The position numbers and the translations under genes were made by a program. Of a DNA stretch of 64,000 nucleotides, positions 17,323-26,305 are shown piece by piece. The stretch is from Paenibacillus sp. 37 (GTDB taxonomy: Bacteria; Bacillota; Bacilli; Paenibacillales; Paenibacillaceae). The notes under the pieces are model-generated. The model was not told where the DNA came from. It made no database searches and worked only from the letters and a program-made list of their open reading frames with translations. The stretch spans positions 4,340,001-4,404,000 of the forward strand of contig NZ_CP043761.1 of the NCBI RefSeq assembly GCF_008386395.1, read 5' to 3'. Each line of letters begins with the position of its first letter. Position 1 is the first letter of the stretch.

Positions 17323-18362
17323 CGCCCTCTACCTCCCTGATCTCTGCCCGGCGCAGGAGACATCAATCCCTGCAACAGATCCGGCGAGATATTAAGCTGT
17401 CCGATCTTGCCTGCATTTTCGGCCAGTTCCTGGAATGCTAGTGCGATCAGCTTATCAGAATTCATGCCCATATTCGCCATTGCTTGCAGTACATTTGGTT
17501 GTACATTTTGCAATGAGTTCATCACGGCAGCAATCTCATACGCTTTGGCATCTGCCTCGGCATTGTGATTGGCAATGGTCAATTCAATCAGTTGCTGCTT
17601 ACGTTCCTCCATCGCTGTATTGAACTGAAGCTGCTCCTGCTCCATCTCGTTTTGTTTCTGTTTCACCGAGCGTTCTGCCTGCAATTGGGTCTCACGAATT
17701 TGCTGTTTCTTTGTCTCCACGGCAATTTCGGTGTTCAGTTCGTTCTCCTTCACTCGTCTCTCCTGTTCAATCGATGCATTGCGACGCACATACAGCGCTT
17801 CATCTGCTTGACGTAAAATCTCTTCCCTCGCTTGTGCTTCCAATGCACGCATCGTCTCTTTATTGGGCAGAATGGCCAGGATGGATAGACTCATCAGCTC
17901 AACGCCCAGTTTCTCCAACTCTTCACTTTGCACAACTTCGCGTTTCATGCTGCTTGCCAGCCGTTCACTGGATTGAATGGCCTCCTTCAACGGCATTTTC
18001 TCCAGATATTTCTTGGTTAGTACTTTCGCTGTGGTGATTACCCGTTGGTCCAGTTTGCCGGGGTCGTCTGAAATATACCGATTCTTGCGCAAATTGTATG
18101 TGTAATTCAGGCTCTGTGTTATTTTCAAATAATCTACAATGCGATAACTTAGCTGTCCCTGCACAGTAACGGTCTGATAGTCCGCCGTAATCTCTTCGAA
18201 CATAAAAGGTACATCCACCGAGGACACGGGTAGCACCACTACCGATGTGGTGGGCTCATAATAATAGAAGGACAATCCAACACCCTGACGTTTTACCTCA
18301 CCATTTTTCACTTTCATTACATATTCACTGGGTTGAAACTTTGCAAATCGAAATCCAAACAT
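17319..18362 (-). CDS. SPFH/Band 7 domain protein without membrane anchor
   Basis: A 347-residue protein. The SPFH domain (about 5-190) begins FQPSEYVMKVKNGEVKRQG; a Glu/Gln/Lys-rich coiled coil (about 185-270) follows, then an Ala-rich segment and a Gly/Arg tail. No N-terminal membrane helix is visible, unlike flotillins. SPFH proteins form large ring or cage oligomers. Here the partner is an NAD-kinase-like protein, an association whose purpose is not obvious. It is transcribed from a near-consensus promoter embedded in a long inverted repeat. Confidence 0.85.
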   Translation of the reverse strand: MFGFRFAKFQPSEYVMKVKNGEVKRQGVGLSFYYYEPTTSVVVLPVSSVDVPFMFEEITADYQTVTVQGQLSYRIVDYLKITQSLNYTYNLRKNRYISDDPGKLDQRVITTAKVLTKKYLEKMPLKEAIQSSERLASSMKREVVQSEELEKLGVELMSLSILAILPNKETMRALEAQAREEILRQADEALYVRRNASIEQERRVKENELNTEIAVETKKQQIRETQLQAERSVKQKQNEMEQEQLQFNTAMEERKQQLIELTIANHNAEADAKAYEIAAVMNSLQNVQPNVLQAMANMGMNSDKLIALAFQELAENAGKIGQLNISPDLLQGLMSPAPGRDQGGRGR

Positions 18363-18386
18363 GGCTCATTCCCCATTTCTTAATAT

Positions 18387-18443
18387 TGTCGTTTTGATAT
18401 TATCGAAATGATAACAAATGAATTCGATATTGTCAATACGACA
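18387..18443 (-). promoter_or_regulatory. Promoter inside a 21-bp-arm inverted repeat (SPFH operon)
   Basis: Arms 18387-18407 and 18423-18443 are inverted repeats matching at 18 of 21 positions with a 15-base spacer. On the minus strand TTGACA (18431-18436), a 17-base spacer and TATCAT (18408-18413) form a near-consensus promoter: the -35 lies in one arm, the -10 in the spacer, and the start region in the other arm. The -35 is also the centre of an 11-bp palindrome TATTGTCAATA. This is the arrangement of a tightly repressed gene; the repressor is not encoded next to it. Confidence 0.75.
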
Positions 18444-18501
18444 TTAACAAATGATTCATATGCCTATGTAGAGAAAGGGATGACTTCTGAACCTCTTTTT
18501 T

Positions 18502-18540
18502 TCCGCAAAACAAAGAGACCGAATCAGTTGATTCGATCTC
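18502..18540 (-). terminator. Terminator of the GH53 gene
   Basis: An 11-bp arm stem (18515-18525 with 18530-18540, one mismatch) with AGTT loop, followed on the minus strand by TTTGTTTT. Confidence 0.75.
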
Positions 18541-18560
18541 CTTACCTGCTTTGTTATTTT

Positions 18561-21500
18561 CTAATACAGTTGTTCCATTAATCTGGCGATTGCAACAGCT
18601 CCCTGTGCACGGTTCGCTGTTTCTTTCGGAGCAAACGTGCCATCAGGCATGCCATTTAGCAGTCCAAGTTGTTGCATCGAGGCTACAGCCTCTTTGGCGT
18701 ATGGCGCGATCTCATCGTTGTCTACAAACACCATATTTTCTGGTACAGAATGGGTTGCATCCTCACGTTGCACAACTTGAAGAGCTCTATTCAGCATAAC
18801 GGCCATATCTTCTCGTGAAATCCGTTCGTTGGCCCCGAAGCTTCCATCCGCTCGGCCTTGAATAATGTTCATCTCAATTCCAAGTCGTACTGAATCGGCA
18901 TACCACTGCCCTTCCTTCACATCTGTTGGGACCGAAATAGATGGATTCGGCTGGCGTGTATCACCAATACCTTTAATAATCATTTGCAAAAATTGTGCTC
19001 TGGTCAGTTCACCTTGCGGGGCAAAACGAGTTGCGCTCATCCCCGAAATAACCCCTTTACCGTAGAGGTTCTGTACCTCTTGGATTGCCCAATTGTCATT
19101 TTGCAAATCATGTAATGGCACTTCAACTTCTGTAATGACATAACTGCCCGATTCCAGCGGTTTGAACGTCATCGTTTTGGTCTTGTCATCGTACTTGGAA
19201 TACGTAACAGGTTTCATTTCTCCACTTGGAGATATGGAATGTACAACCATAACTACATCATTTTTTTTAGGTTGCTCCACATTGGATAGAGCAACTTCAA
19301 CCGCTCTGTTTGTCCATTGCAATGGCTTATTGTTCATTAACAAATTCACATCAACAATCGCATGATGACCGATTGCTGCTTTTTGAGATGTGGATAGTGC
19401 ATCTGTTGATCCTTTTGCCACTACAATGTCGAACGTTCCCACAGTCTCTGCAATGGTTAGCGGCAGTGATTTGAGAGGAACACGAACGGTAGTCTGTCCT
19501 ACGACTACATCCAGAGATTTTACTTCCTCGGAACGAACCCATGCTGCCAATTGACTTGCAGCCAATTGGAATGTGACTGTCTCGGCTGTGTCAGGTACAT
19601 CTGCAAGCAGCTTCAACGTACGATTTCCTGCATCCATGGACTGCAGTGCCTGAGTTAATTGGGATGCATCCGGACGAATCGAATACTTGTCATCCCCAGT
19701 TGCTGTTCCTTTTATCGTGATCGAACCCTTAACTGGCGGATTCCCAGGTTCAACCGGTGGTGTTTCAGCCGGATTCCCCGTTGAAGGAGCTGTTCCCGGG
19801 TTGGAAGGTTGTGAAGGTACGCTTGGTTGTGATGGCTGACCAGGGCCAGGTGTACCATCTTGACGCACAAGCTTACTCACAGCATCTTGTAACGACCGAT
19901 CCGCATTGCTTACATCTTGCGTTGAAGATTCAACATCCAGCATGAACGCCTTCGCTTCAGAAAGCGCCTTACTGAATACATTCCAGCTTGAAGTCGTGTA
20001 ATCAGTTTGTTTTAATTTCTCAGCGTTATCTACAGTAACTTGCAGTGCAGATTTGTCAGCCGGGTACGTACCGTAAGCTTCAAATTCCATGAATCCTACC
20101 CATGTAGGACCTGCTGTAATCGTTACGCGAATATAACGTCCCTCCGTGCCTTCTGGAAGAACATGGCTAGGTGCGGTTGATACAACCACATCACTTGTGG
20201 TGTCCACTACTTTCACAAAATTTTGGTTGTCATTGGACACTTCAATCTTGTACTTGATACCGCCACTCCACATCGACATCTCGATCTTGCGAAGGTTAGC
20301 GACTTGTCCCAAATCCACTTGCCACCAGCTTCCGATACTCTTATCCGTTCCCCATGAAGTGTTCGGATTGTTGTCAATTGCACCTTCAGGAGAGTTGGCT
20401 TGATTACCTCCTGTCCCTGCACTACTTGAAGCCGTTGCCGTTTTGCCCGTTGTTAAAGCCTCCAGAGAGACCAGATTAGTAAAGGCTTGTTTCAACATAC
20501 TCAGTGCTGAATTCACCTCAGACTGGACAACAGCTTGGTTATCTCGGACCTGAATCGCTACCTTCAAAGATTGTTGCAATACAGACCAGCTCCGGCGTGT
20601 ATAGGAAGATTCATTCTGCTGCTGCATTTGTTGAATGTACTGGTGCAGTTGTGTTTTGTCCACATTGGATAGACCTTGAATGGCATCATGCAAACGTTTA
20701 ACCGCTGTATTCGCATCCGTCTGTGTTGTTCTTGGATCATTCAAGACCTGCTCAGCGCCTTCCAGCGCTTTGGTCAATACCGCCCAAGTGGCCGCAGACC
20801 AGTCAGTCTGCTGATACGTACGCGCTTCCGCTATTTTAGCTCTGAGCTCGTCAAGCTGCGGGGCGATAACCTGCATCTGCTGCATCACACGTTCTAGTGC
20901 TGTTGTCGCTGCATCTGTATCTGCTTGCGTTACCCCACCCGGCGTGTATGCCTGACGATTTACGTCATCCGCTGCCGAGATTGCCGGAGCCAGAGTCCCC
21001 CAGCTTTCCGGAGTAAAATCAGTCTGTACCAATGATCTGGCTCGTGTAAGTGCCGCATCCAGTTGCTGGCGGTCTGCGGGCAGAAGACTCAATCCACGTT
21101 TGTACACATTCAGTGATGGCAAGGCACGTCCTTCGTAGGAGTATCCACCATTCTCAGGAAATTCATCATAGTCGAACATGGCGTGATTTTCCCATGCATC
21201 TCCCTCGGAATCAATCCAGCCTACATTGGCGGCAATCCATGCGGGCTCCCAATAGAAGAAGCCTGCTCCGCGGTTTTCCGGCACGTCAGCAATCATATCC
21301 ATAATGCCGGCAATAGCATCATATTGCCCCTGTACCGTTGCAGGGAATGTTGCTCCCCCAACATGAAGCGCTTCATCCGATCCAATGATATTACCGTGTG
21401 CATCCCCGTTTTTATATGAAAATGGATACGAAGTCTCGGCAATAATCACGTCTTTTTTGAATTTGTCAGATACTTTATTCATGGTCTTCTGCACATCTGC

Positions 21501-22937
21501 AAATGTTCCATGCCAGAACGGATAATAGGAAAGTCCGATGATATCGTACTCCAGTTCGCCTTTCTCCAGCTCACTGAAATACCAGTCGAACGTATCCGCC
21601 TTGCCGCCTTCTGCGAGATGAATCATGATTTGAACCTTATCAGCGTTATTGGTGATCTCTCCTTCTACTGCACGTACAGCATCAATTCCGCTTTTCAGCA
21701 ATGCAACATTTTGCTTAAAATCCACGTCGCTGCTCAAGCCGTTCAGAACACCACTGTTGATCTCATTACCGATCTGCACCATATCAGGCATGGCGTCCTC
21801 TGCTTTCATGTCTCTCACAACTTCAAATGTATAGTCGTATACGGCCTGTTTCAACTCATCAAATGACAGACCTTCCCATGCCTTTGGACGAAGCTGCTGT
21901 CCTGGATGAGCCCATTCGTCAGAATAATGGAAATCAAGCAGCACTTTCATGCCTTTTGCTTTCACCCGTGCGGCTAACTCAATTACATCTTTCTTATCGT
22001 TGTAGCCCCCTGATTTCTGTGGATCATTCCATAGACGAAGACGTACATAATTGACACCGCGATCCTTCAGTATATCGAGCAAGTCCCTTTCTGTGCCATT
22101 ACTATCCAGATACTTCCCTCCATTAGCCTCAATGGCAGTTAAGGTGGAAATATCCACTCCTCTTACGTAATCCGTCCGGTATCCTCCAACTGATACAGTG
22201 GCCTCCGGTTGAAGAGGGGCTCCATATACTGCACCCGTCACGGTAAAGCTGCCCGCATGTGCGTACTCTGAAGGGTCGATACTTTCCCATTCCACTGGAA
22301 CCGAACCAGATTTGGCGTTCAGATACTTCGCTGTCACTTTTGTTGGCAGAACAGGTGCAACCCCAGCTACTGTATTGACCTGAACAGCATCGTATCCGGT
22401 AATGGTTGCTGGATCAATTTTTTCCTCTTTTCCCCAGACTTTAAGCTCGGATATCCCCGGCCACCAAGTTGCTCCCGCATAGTACGGAATCGTAACCTTC
22501 ACATACTGGACAGATGTACGGGTCTGGAATTCTTCACTGGCGACAGTCTGTTTTATATCGTTAGTCGTTTGGTCCACAACAGTCGACCAGTTGTTACCAT
22601 CATCAGATACTTCAATCAAATATTTTACAACTTGGTCTTTGTCCTTCCAAGTCAACTCCGCTCCGGAAAGCTCATATGGCGCACCTAGGTCTATGGTCAA
22701 CCAATGAGGATTGCTTTCAGAAGAAGGTGAGCTCGCACTCCAGTGAGTATTCACATCACCATCCACCGCCTTTTCTTTTTGTCCCTCATACAATAGATCT
22801 TGCTCACTTACCGTAACCGCCTTGTTAAGTGCCACGTTCACTTTTGCATCTTCCGCAGCCGCTGGACGAACCATCAGTCCCAGATCACAGAACAGCATCA
22901 GTAAGACCAGACAACCACTTATGTACCTTTTATTCAC
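18561..22937 (-). CDS. Secreted surface-anchored GH53 endo-beta-1,4-galactanase
   Basis: A 1458-residue multidomain enzyme expected to cut beta-1,4-galactan side chains of plant pectin. Signal peptide about 1-29 (ending RPAAA-ED); F5/8-type (CBM32-like) domain about 33-170; Ig-like domain about 175-250; GH53 domain about 255-640 with acid/base E392 in QIGNEIN and nucleophile E501 in IIAETSYP; several FIVAR-type helical repeats; a second F5/8 domain; another FIVAR; a Pro/Ser/Gly linker; a beta domain; and three SLH repeats in the last 180 residues for cell-wall binding. The GTG start at 22937 is chosen because GGGGGAG lies seven bases upstream and it directly precedes the signal peptide. Confidence 0.93.
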   Translation of the reverse strand: MNKRYISGCLVLLMLFCDLGLMVRPAAAEDAKVNVALNKAVTVSEQDLLYEGQKEKAVDGDVNTHWSASSPSSESNPHWLTIDLGAPYELSGAELTWKDKDQVVKYLIEVSDDGNNWSTVVDQTTNDIKQTVASEEFQTRTSVQYVKVTIPYYAGATWWPGISELKVWGKEEKIDPATITGYDAVQVNTVAGVAPVLPTKVTAKYLNAKSGSVPVEWESIDPSEYAHAGSFTVTGAVYGAPLQPEATVSVGGYRTDYVRGVDISTLTAIEANGGKYLDSNGTERDLLDILKDRGVNYVRLRLWNDPQKSGGYNDKKDVIELAARVKAKGMKVLLDFHYSDEWAHPGQQLRPKAWEGLSFDELKQAVYDYTFEVVRDMKAEDAMPDMVQIGNEINSGVLNGLSSDVDFKQNVALLKSGIDAVRAVEGEITNNADKVQIMIHLAEGGKADTFDWYFSELEKGELEYDIIGLSYYPFWHGTFADVQKTMNKVSDKFKKDVIIAETSYPFSYKNGDAHGNIIGSDEALHVGGATFPATVQGQYDAIAGIMDMIADVPENRGAGFFYWEPAWIAANVGWIDSEGDAWENHAMFDYDEFPENGGYSYEGRALPSLNVYKRGLSLLPADRQQLDAALTRARSLVQTDFTPESWGTLAPAISAADDVNRQAYTPGGVTQADTDAATTALERVMQQMQVIAPQLDELRAKIAEARTYQQTDWSAATWAVLTKALEGAEQVLNDPRTTQTDANTAVKRLHDAIQGLSNVDKTQLHQYIQQMQQQNESSYTRRSWSVLQQSLKVAIQVRDNQAVVQSEVNSALSMLKQAFTNLVSLEALTTGKTATASSSAGTGGNQANSPEGAIDNNPNTSWGTDKSIGSWWQVDLGQVANLRKIEMSMWSGGIKYKIEVSNDNQNFVKVVDTTSDVVVSTAPSHVLPEGTEGRYIRVTITAGPTWVGFMEFEAYGTYPADKSALQVTVDNAEKLKQTDYTTSSWNVFSKALSEAKAFMLDVESSTQDVSNADRSLQDAVSKLVRQDGTPGPGQPSQPSVPSQPSNPGTAPSTGNPAETPPVEPGNPPVKGSITIKGTATGDDKYSIRPDASQLTQALQSMDAGNRTLKLLADVPDTAETVTFQLAASQLAAWVRSEEVKSLDVVVGQTTVRVPLKSLPLTIAETVGTFDIVVAKGSTDALSTSQKAAIGHHAIVDVNLLMNNKPLQWTNRAVEVALSNVEQPKKNDVVMVVHSISPSGEMKPVTYSKYDDKTKTMTFKPLESGSYVITEVEVPLHDLQNDNWAIQEVQNLYGKGVISGMSATRFAPQGELTRAQFLQMIIKGIGDTRQPNPSISVPTDVKEGQWYADSVRLGIEMNIIQGRADGSFGANERISREDMAVMLNRALQVVQREDATHSVPENMVFVDNDEIAPYAKEAVASMQQLGLLNGMPDGTFAPKETANRAQGAVAIARLMEQLY

Positions 22938-23002
22938 TCTTGATCTCCCCCTTTTTGTGTTTGATTGTGCATGGATCAATGAATGTAATGAATCCTCCTC
23001 AT

Positions 23003-23016
23003 TGTAAGCGCTTAAT
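23003..23016 (-). promoter_or_regulatory. Catabolite-responsive element (cre) upstream of GH53 gene
   Basis: TGTAAGCGCTTAAT matches the CcpA consensus with its central palindrome AAGCGCTT; the last two bases deviate. It lies about 70 bp before the galactanase start, fitting repression when preferred sugars are present. Confidence 0.65.
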
Positions 23017-23122
23017 AGTGGTGGATAACACGGCATTTTCCAAAGGAAACAGCAGTTATTTTAACAATATGATCGCGAATAAGTTACATTTGTGCTATAA
23101 GAATCACATGATTTGTAAGAAA

Positions 23123-23171
23123 CAAAAAAATCTGTCCGTGCACCGGAATGCGGATGCAGAACAGATTTTTA
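23123..23171 (-). terminator. Terminator of the YceI-family gene
   Basis: A 10-bp stem AAAAATCTGT / ACAGATTTTT (23126-23135 and 23161-23170) around a GC-rich inner hairpin, with a T run on the minus strand. Confidence 0.75.
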
Positions 23172-23192
23172 GGTATATGATCGTTGCTATAC

Positions 23193-23909
23193 TTATTTGG
23201 AGAGTTTTAATTCAAGCTGTACCTGAATATCATTTTCTGTCGAAAGCACAACCGAGTGCGGATTTTTCATTCCGAAATCTTCGAAGGTTACCATCGATGT
23301 CGCCGACAACAACACTTCGTTATTCTCATAAGCCGCTTTTGCATCAAAAGTGACTTCTTTTTCGATACCTCTAACGGTTAAAGTACCCTTCATCTTGATA
23401 TCAACCGTTTGACCTACAGGCCATTCAGCGGGTACCCCTTCAAATGAAGTCGCTGTAAATGTAGCTTGTGGATATGTAGCAACGTCGAAGAAATCGGCTT
23501 GCTTCACGTGACCATCACGCTGTCCATTCCCGGAATCAATTCCATCCATCTTGATCTGTCCTTCTGCCTTCATCTGAGCAGCATCGTCTACATTAATTGT
23601 CCAATTCCCTGTTACCTGCTCGTCCACAAAGTTAACGGTCTCCTGTGATGTGGTTACGGAGAAATATACTTTGGAACCTTCGCTGATGCTCCAGTCTCCG
23701 TTCAGTTGCTCTGCTCCTGCAGTTTCATTGGCTACAGGCGCTCCTGTGCTATCTACAGCTGTTGTGGATGTCGCTGTGCTCGCAGGAAGCACCTGCTCAA
23801 TCTCCACGTTGTTTCCCAAGTAACTGTTTGTGATATAGTAACCACCGCCACCGATTACGGCAACCGCCGCTACACCTGTTATAAGCCATGCTTTTGCTTT
23901 CTTGTTCAT
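23193..23909 (-). CDS. Membrane-anchored YceI-family lipocalin-like protein
   Basis: A 238-residue exported protein. An N-terminal helix (about 7-25) after MNKKAKAW acts as signal or anchor; a low-complexity Thr/Ala/Ser linker follows to about residue 65; the YceI beta-barrel fills the rest, with VTGNWTINV, the KQADFFDVATYPQATF signature (about 135-150) and KMKGTLTVRGIEKEV. YceI proteins bind isoprenoid or other lipid ligands in a hydrophobic channel; the ligand here is unknown. The start at 23909 follows GGAGG; longer in-frame starts lack such a site. It is divergent from a two-component system that may control it. Confidence 0.9.
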   Translation of the reverse strand: MNKKAKAWLITGVAAVAVIGGGGYYITNSYLGNNVEIEQVLPASTATSTTAVDSTGAPVANETAGAEQLNGDWSISEGSKVYFSVTTSQETVNFVDEQVTGNWTINVDDAAQMKAEGQIKMDGIDSGNGQRDGHVKQADFFDVATYPQATFTATSFEGVPAEWPVGQTVDIKMKGTLTVRGIEKEVTFDAKAAYENNEVLLSATSMVTFEDFGMKNPHSVVLSTENDIQVQLELKLSK

Positions 23910-24101
23910 CTCTATGTTTCCTCCAGTACATGATTGTTTAGGTTGCTTCTTGGAGTGAATCATATCAATTGAATGTGTCAGGAAGAAGTCAAGATAAGAC
24001 AAGTCCCATATTTTTTTGAAATCCGTAATACAGGATTGGCTTTACGCTCTAGCTCATGTAAAATCAGTACAAGTTTACAAAGCGAAAGGAGAACGCTTTT
24101 C

Positions 24102-24788
24102 TTGAAATCCATACTTATCGTCGAGGATGAGCAAGCTATTGCACGAGTATTGGCTGCTTATCTGAGAAAAGCAGAATTTGAAGTTCATCATGCAGCAGAT
24201 GGACCGACTGCACTTACCCTTTTTGATACCGTAACGCCTTCCCTTGTATTACTTGATGTGATGCTGCCAGGAATGGACGGATGGGATCTGCTGCGGATTA
24301 TTCGTGAAAAAAGTGCTTGTCCCGTGATCATGCTAACCGCACTGGATGACATTTCAGACCGTCTCAACGGACTGAATGCTGGTGCTGACGATTATATGAG
24401 CAAACCTTTTGTACCGGAAGAAGTGGTCGCCAGAGTTAATGCGGTGTTGCGTCGTAATCCACATTGGACCTCAGGTGGCAAAGAGAAGCGTTCCTTTGGA
24501 AATCTCGTCGTTGATCTTGCTGCCAAGCAGGTGTTGCTGAACGGAGCAGAGGTTGCACTCACACCTCGTGATCTGTCGTTACTGTTCTTCCTGTCCGATT
24601 ATCCGAATCGGACATTTACCAGAGATCATCTTATTGAACAGGTATGGGGGATGGACTATGATGGCAGTGACCGTGCTGTAGATCTATCGATTAAACGACT
24701 ACGTCAAGCCCTCTCCCACTGGTCGCCAGATACGGGAGAAATTCGGACGTTGCGAGGAATGGGGTATCAATTTTGGATCGCCAACTGA
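24102..24788 (+). CDS. OmpR-family response regulator
   Basis: A 228-residue regulator: receiver domain with EDE acidic pocket, phospho-acceptor in LVLLDVMLPGMDG and Lys in DDYMSKPF; winged-helix effector about 130-225 ending RTLRGMGYQFW. The TTG start at 24102 is chosen because AAAGGAG lies ten bases upstream and the protein then begins directly with KSILIVEDE; upstream in-frame sequence does not look coding. It overlaps the kinase gene by 16 bp. The divergent YceI gene is a possible target. Confidence 0.93.
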   Translation: MKSILIVEDEQAIARVLAAYLRKAEFEVHHAADGPTALTLFDTVTPSLVLLDVMLPGMDGWDLLRIIREKSACPVIMLTALDDISDRLNGLNAGADDYMSKPFVPEEVVARVNAVLRRNPHWTSGGKEKRSFGNLVVDLAAKQVLLNGAEVALTPRDLSLLFFLSDYPNRTFTRDHLIEQVWGMDYDGSDRAVDLSIKRLRQALSHWSPDTGEIRTLRGMGYQFWIAN

Positions 24789-26239
24789 AACAGAAGAAAC
24801 CCAAACGAACGATATCCATTCTGTCACACTGGACACTGCGATATTTTCTCATTTTGTGCATTGGTTTCACGATTATTGCGGCAGGGGCACTCTACTGGAT
24901 TCGAACAACTTCCATTGAGAAAAGCCTCAAAACCGCAGAACTGCTTGGTCTCGAGATTGCCGATCATGTGACCAGTGAAAATAATATGCTTCGGGTTCCA
25001 CCCGATCTGGACAGACTGGTAACCAAGCGAGAGAAACTATTTAATACAGATCATTATTTTTGTGTCATGATCTTGGACAACAACAATCAATTGATCTTTT
25101 CCCAGCCTAAAATGGAGCAAAAAGATGTGCATTATCGACTGTCAGACGACTATCTTGAACCTCGAAACAACAAATATGCAGGTGTAACGGTCAACATATC
25201 CGAGGGCGATCAAACCTTGGGTAAAGTGTGGGTCATGCAGTCCAAACAATCCATTACATTTGGTCCAGAGACGATAGGGCTCGTGGCTCTAATCCTCGGA
25301 GGACTAATCCTCTGTGGATGGTTTACAATCTATCTCCTGTCCAAAAAGTTATCCAGACCGATTCGTCAGGTCGCCTATGCCGCTGAACAGATTCGAGGTG
25401 GCAATTATGATGTGAGTCTTGACTTGGATACACGAGAACGTGAGATCAATGAACTTGTAAATTCATTTCGCGATATGGCTACTCGTCTCCAACAACTCGA
25501 AGAATGGCGTACACTTTCGCTGGCAGGGGTAAGTCATGAACTCAAGACACCGGTAACTTCCATCAAGGGGCTCGTTATGGCAGTACGTGACGATGTCGTG
25601 AGTCCACAGGAAGGTAAAGAATTTTTGGATATCGCTTTGAAAGAATCTGAACGCATGGAGCGAATGGTCGCAGATTTGCTTGACTATAACGCCATGGCTG
25701 CAGGAAGTGTTGCCGTTCGCAAGGAACGGACGGATCTGAAATTGTTGGTCGGTGAGATCATCTATCAGTGGAAGATTGCGTATGAGGACAAAATGCCAGA
25801 GGTTCAGCTGCACGCCCCTCCGATTAACTTCTTTACCATGGGGGATGCTCTCCGCATTCAGCAGATCATTGTCAATTTGCTCAATAACGCACTTCATGCC
25901 ACAGCTCCTGAACAAAAGGCTGTCTTCGATATTTATCTAAGTACAGAAGAACAGATGCTGTACGTTGATGTTAAGGACCACGGCACAGGCATCGCAGCCG
26001 AAGAACAACCCAAAATCTTCGAACGGTTCTATCGTGGAGAAATCAAGAAACGTCGTAACCGCGGTCTGGGTCTAGGATTAACATATAGCCGGCTACTCGC
26101 TCAGGAACAGGGCGGTGAACTGACACTTGTCTCCAGCAGCCCGGAAGGCAGCATGTTCAGATTAAGCCTGCCACGCTGGACTGCAACACAAGAAGCTATG
26201 AATACAGAAAAAGCATACGGTGCAGCCGTTAAAGTGTAA
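24773..26239 (+). CDS. Membrane sensor histidine kinase with HAMP domain
   Basis: A 488-residue kinase: helix 1 about 23-43, an extracellular sensor domain about 45-160 of no recognised type, helix 2 about 168-190, HAMP about 190-240, phospho-acceptor H255 in GVSHELKTP, then N box LLNNALHA, G1 DHGTGIAAEE and G2 NRGLGLGLTYS. The start is TTG inside the end of the regulator gene; its ribosome site is weak, so translation probably depends on coupling. It phosphorylates the regulator encoded just upstream; the signal is unknown. Confidence 0.93.
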   Translation: MDRQLKQKKPKRTISILSHWTLRYFLILCIGFTIIAAGALYWIRTTSIEKSLKTAELLGLEIADHVTSENNMLRVPPDLDRLVTKREKLFNTDHYFCVMILDNNNQLIFSQPKMEQKDVHYRLSDDYLEPRNNKYAGVTVNISEGDQTLGKVWVMQSKQSITFGPETIGLVALILGGLILCGWFTIYLLSKKLSRPIRQVAYAAEQIRGGNYDVSLDLDTREREINELVNSFRDMATRLQQLEEWRTLSLAGVSHELKTPVTSIKGLVMAVRDDVVSPQEGKEFLDIALKESERMERMVADLLDYNAMAAGSVAVRKERTDLKLLVGEIIYQWKIAYEDKMPEVQLHAPPINFFTMGDALRIQQIIVNLLNNALHATAPEQKAVFDIYLSTEEQMLYVDVKDHGTGIAAEEQPKIFERFYRGEIKKRRNRGLGLGLTYSRLLAQEQGGELTLVSSSPEGSMFRLSLPRWTATQEAMNTEKAYGAAVKV

Positions 26240-26261
26240 CGTCGCAGCATGCTAACATGAC

Positions 26262-26299
26262 AAATAGCCCAGGATTCCATTCAGGAGCTTGGGCTATTT
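26262..26299. terminator. Bidirectional terminator between kinase and AAA gene
   Basis: Perfect 10-bp stem AAATAGCCCA / TGGGCTATTT with an 18-base loop between two convergent genes; T tracts are short on both sides. Confidence 0.6.
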
Positions 26300-26305
26300 C
26301 AACAC

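Noticed and set aside
22938..23036. N-terminal extension of the galactanase from an ATG at 23036
   Set aside because: It would overlap the cre site and promoter region and put 33 residues before the signal peptide; the GTG at 22937 has a proper ribosome site.
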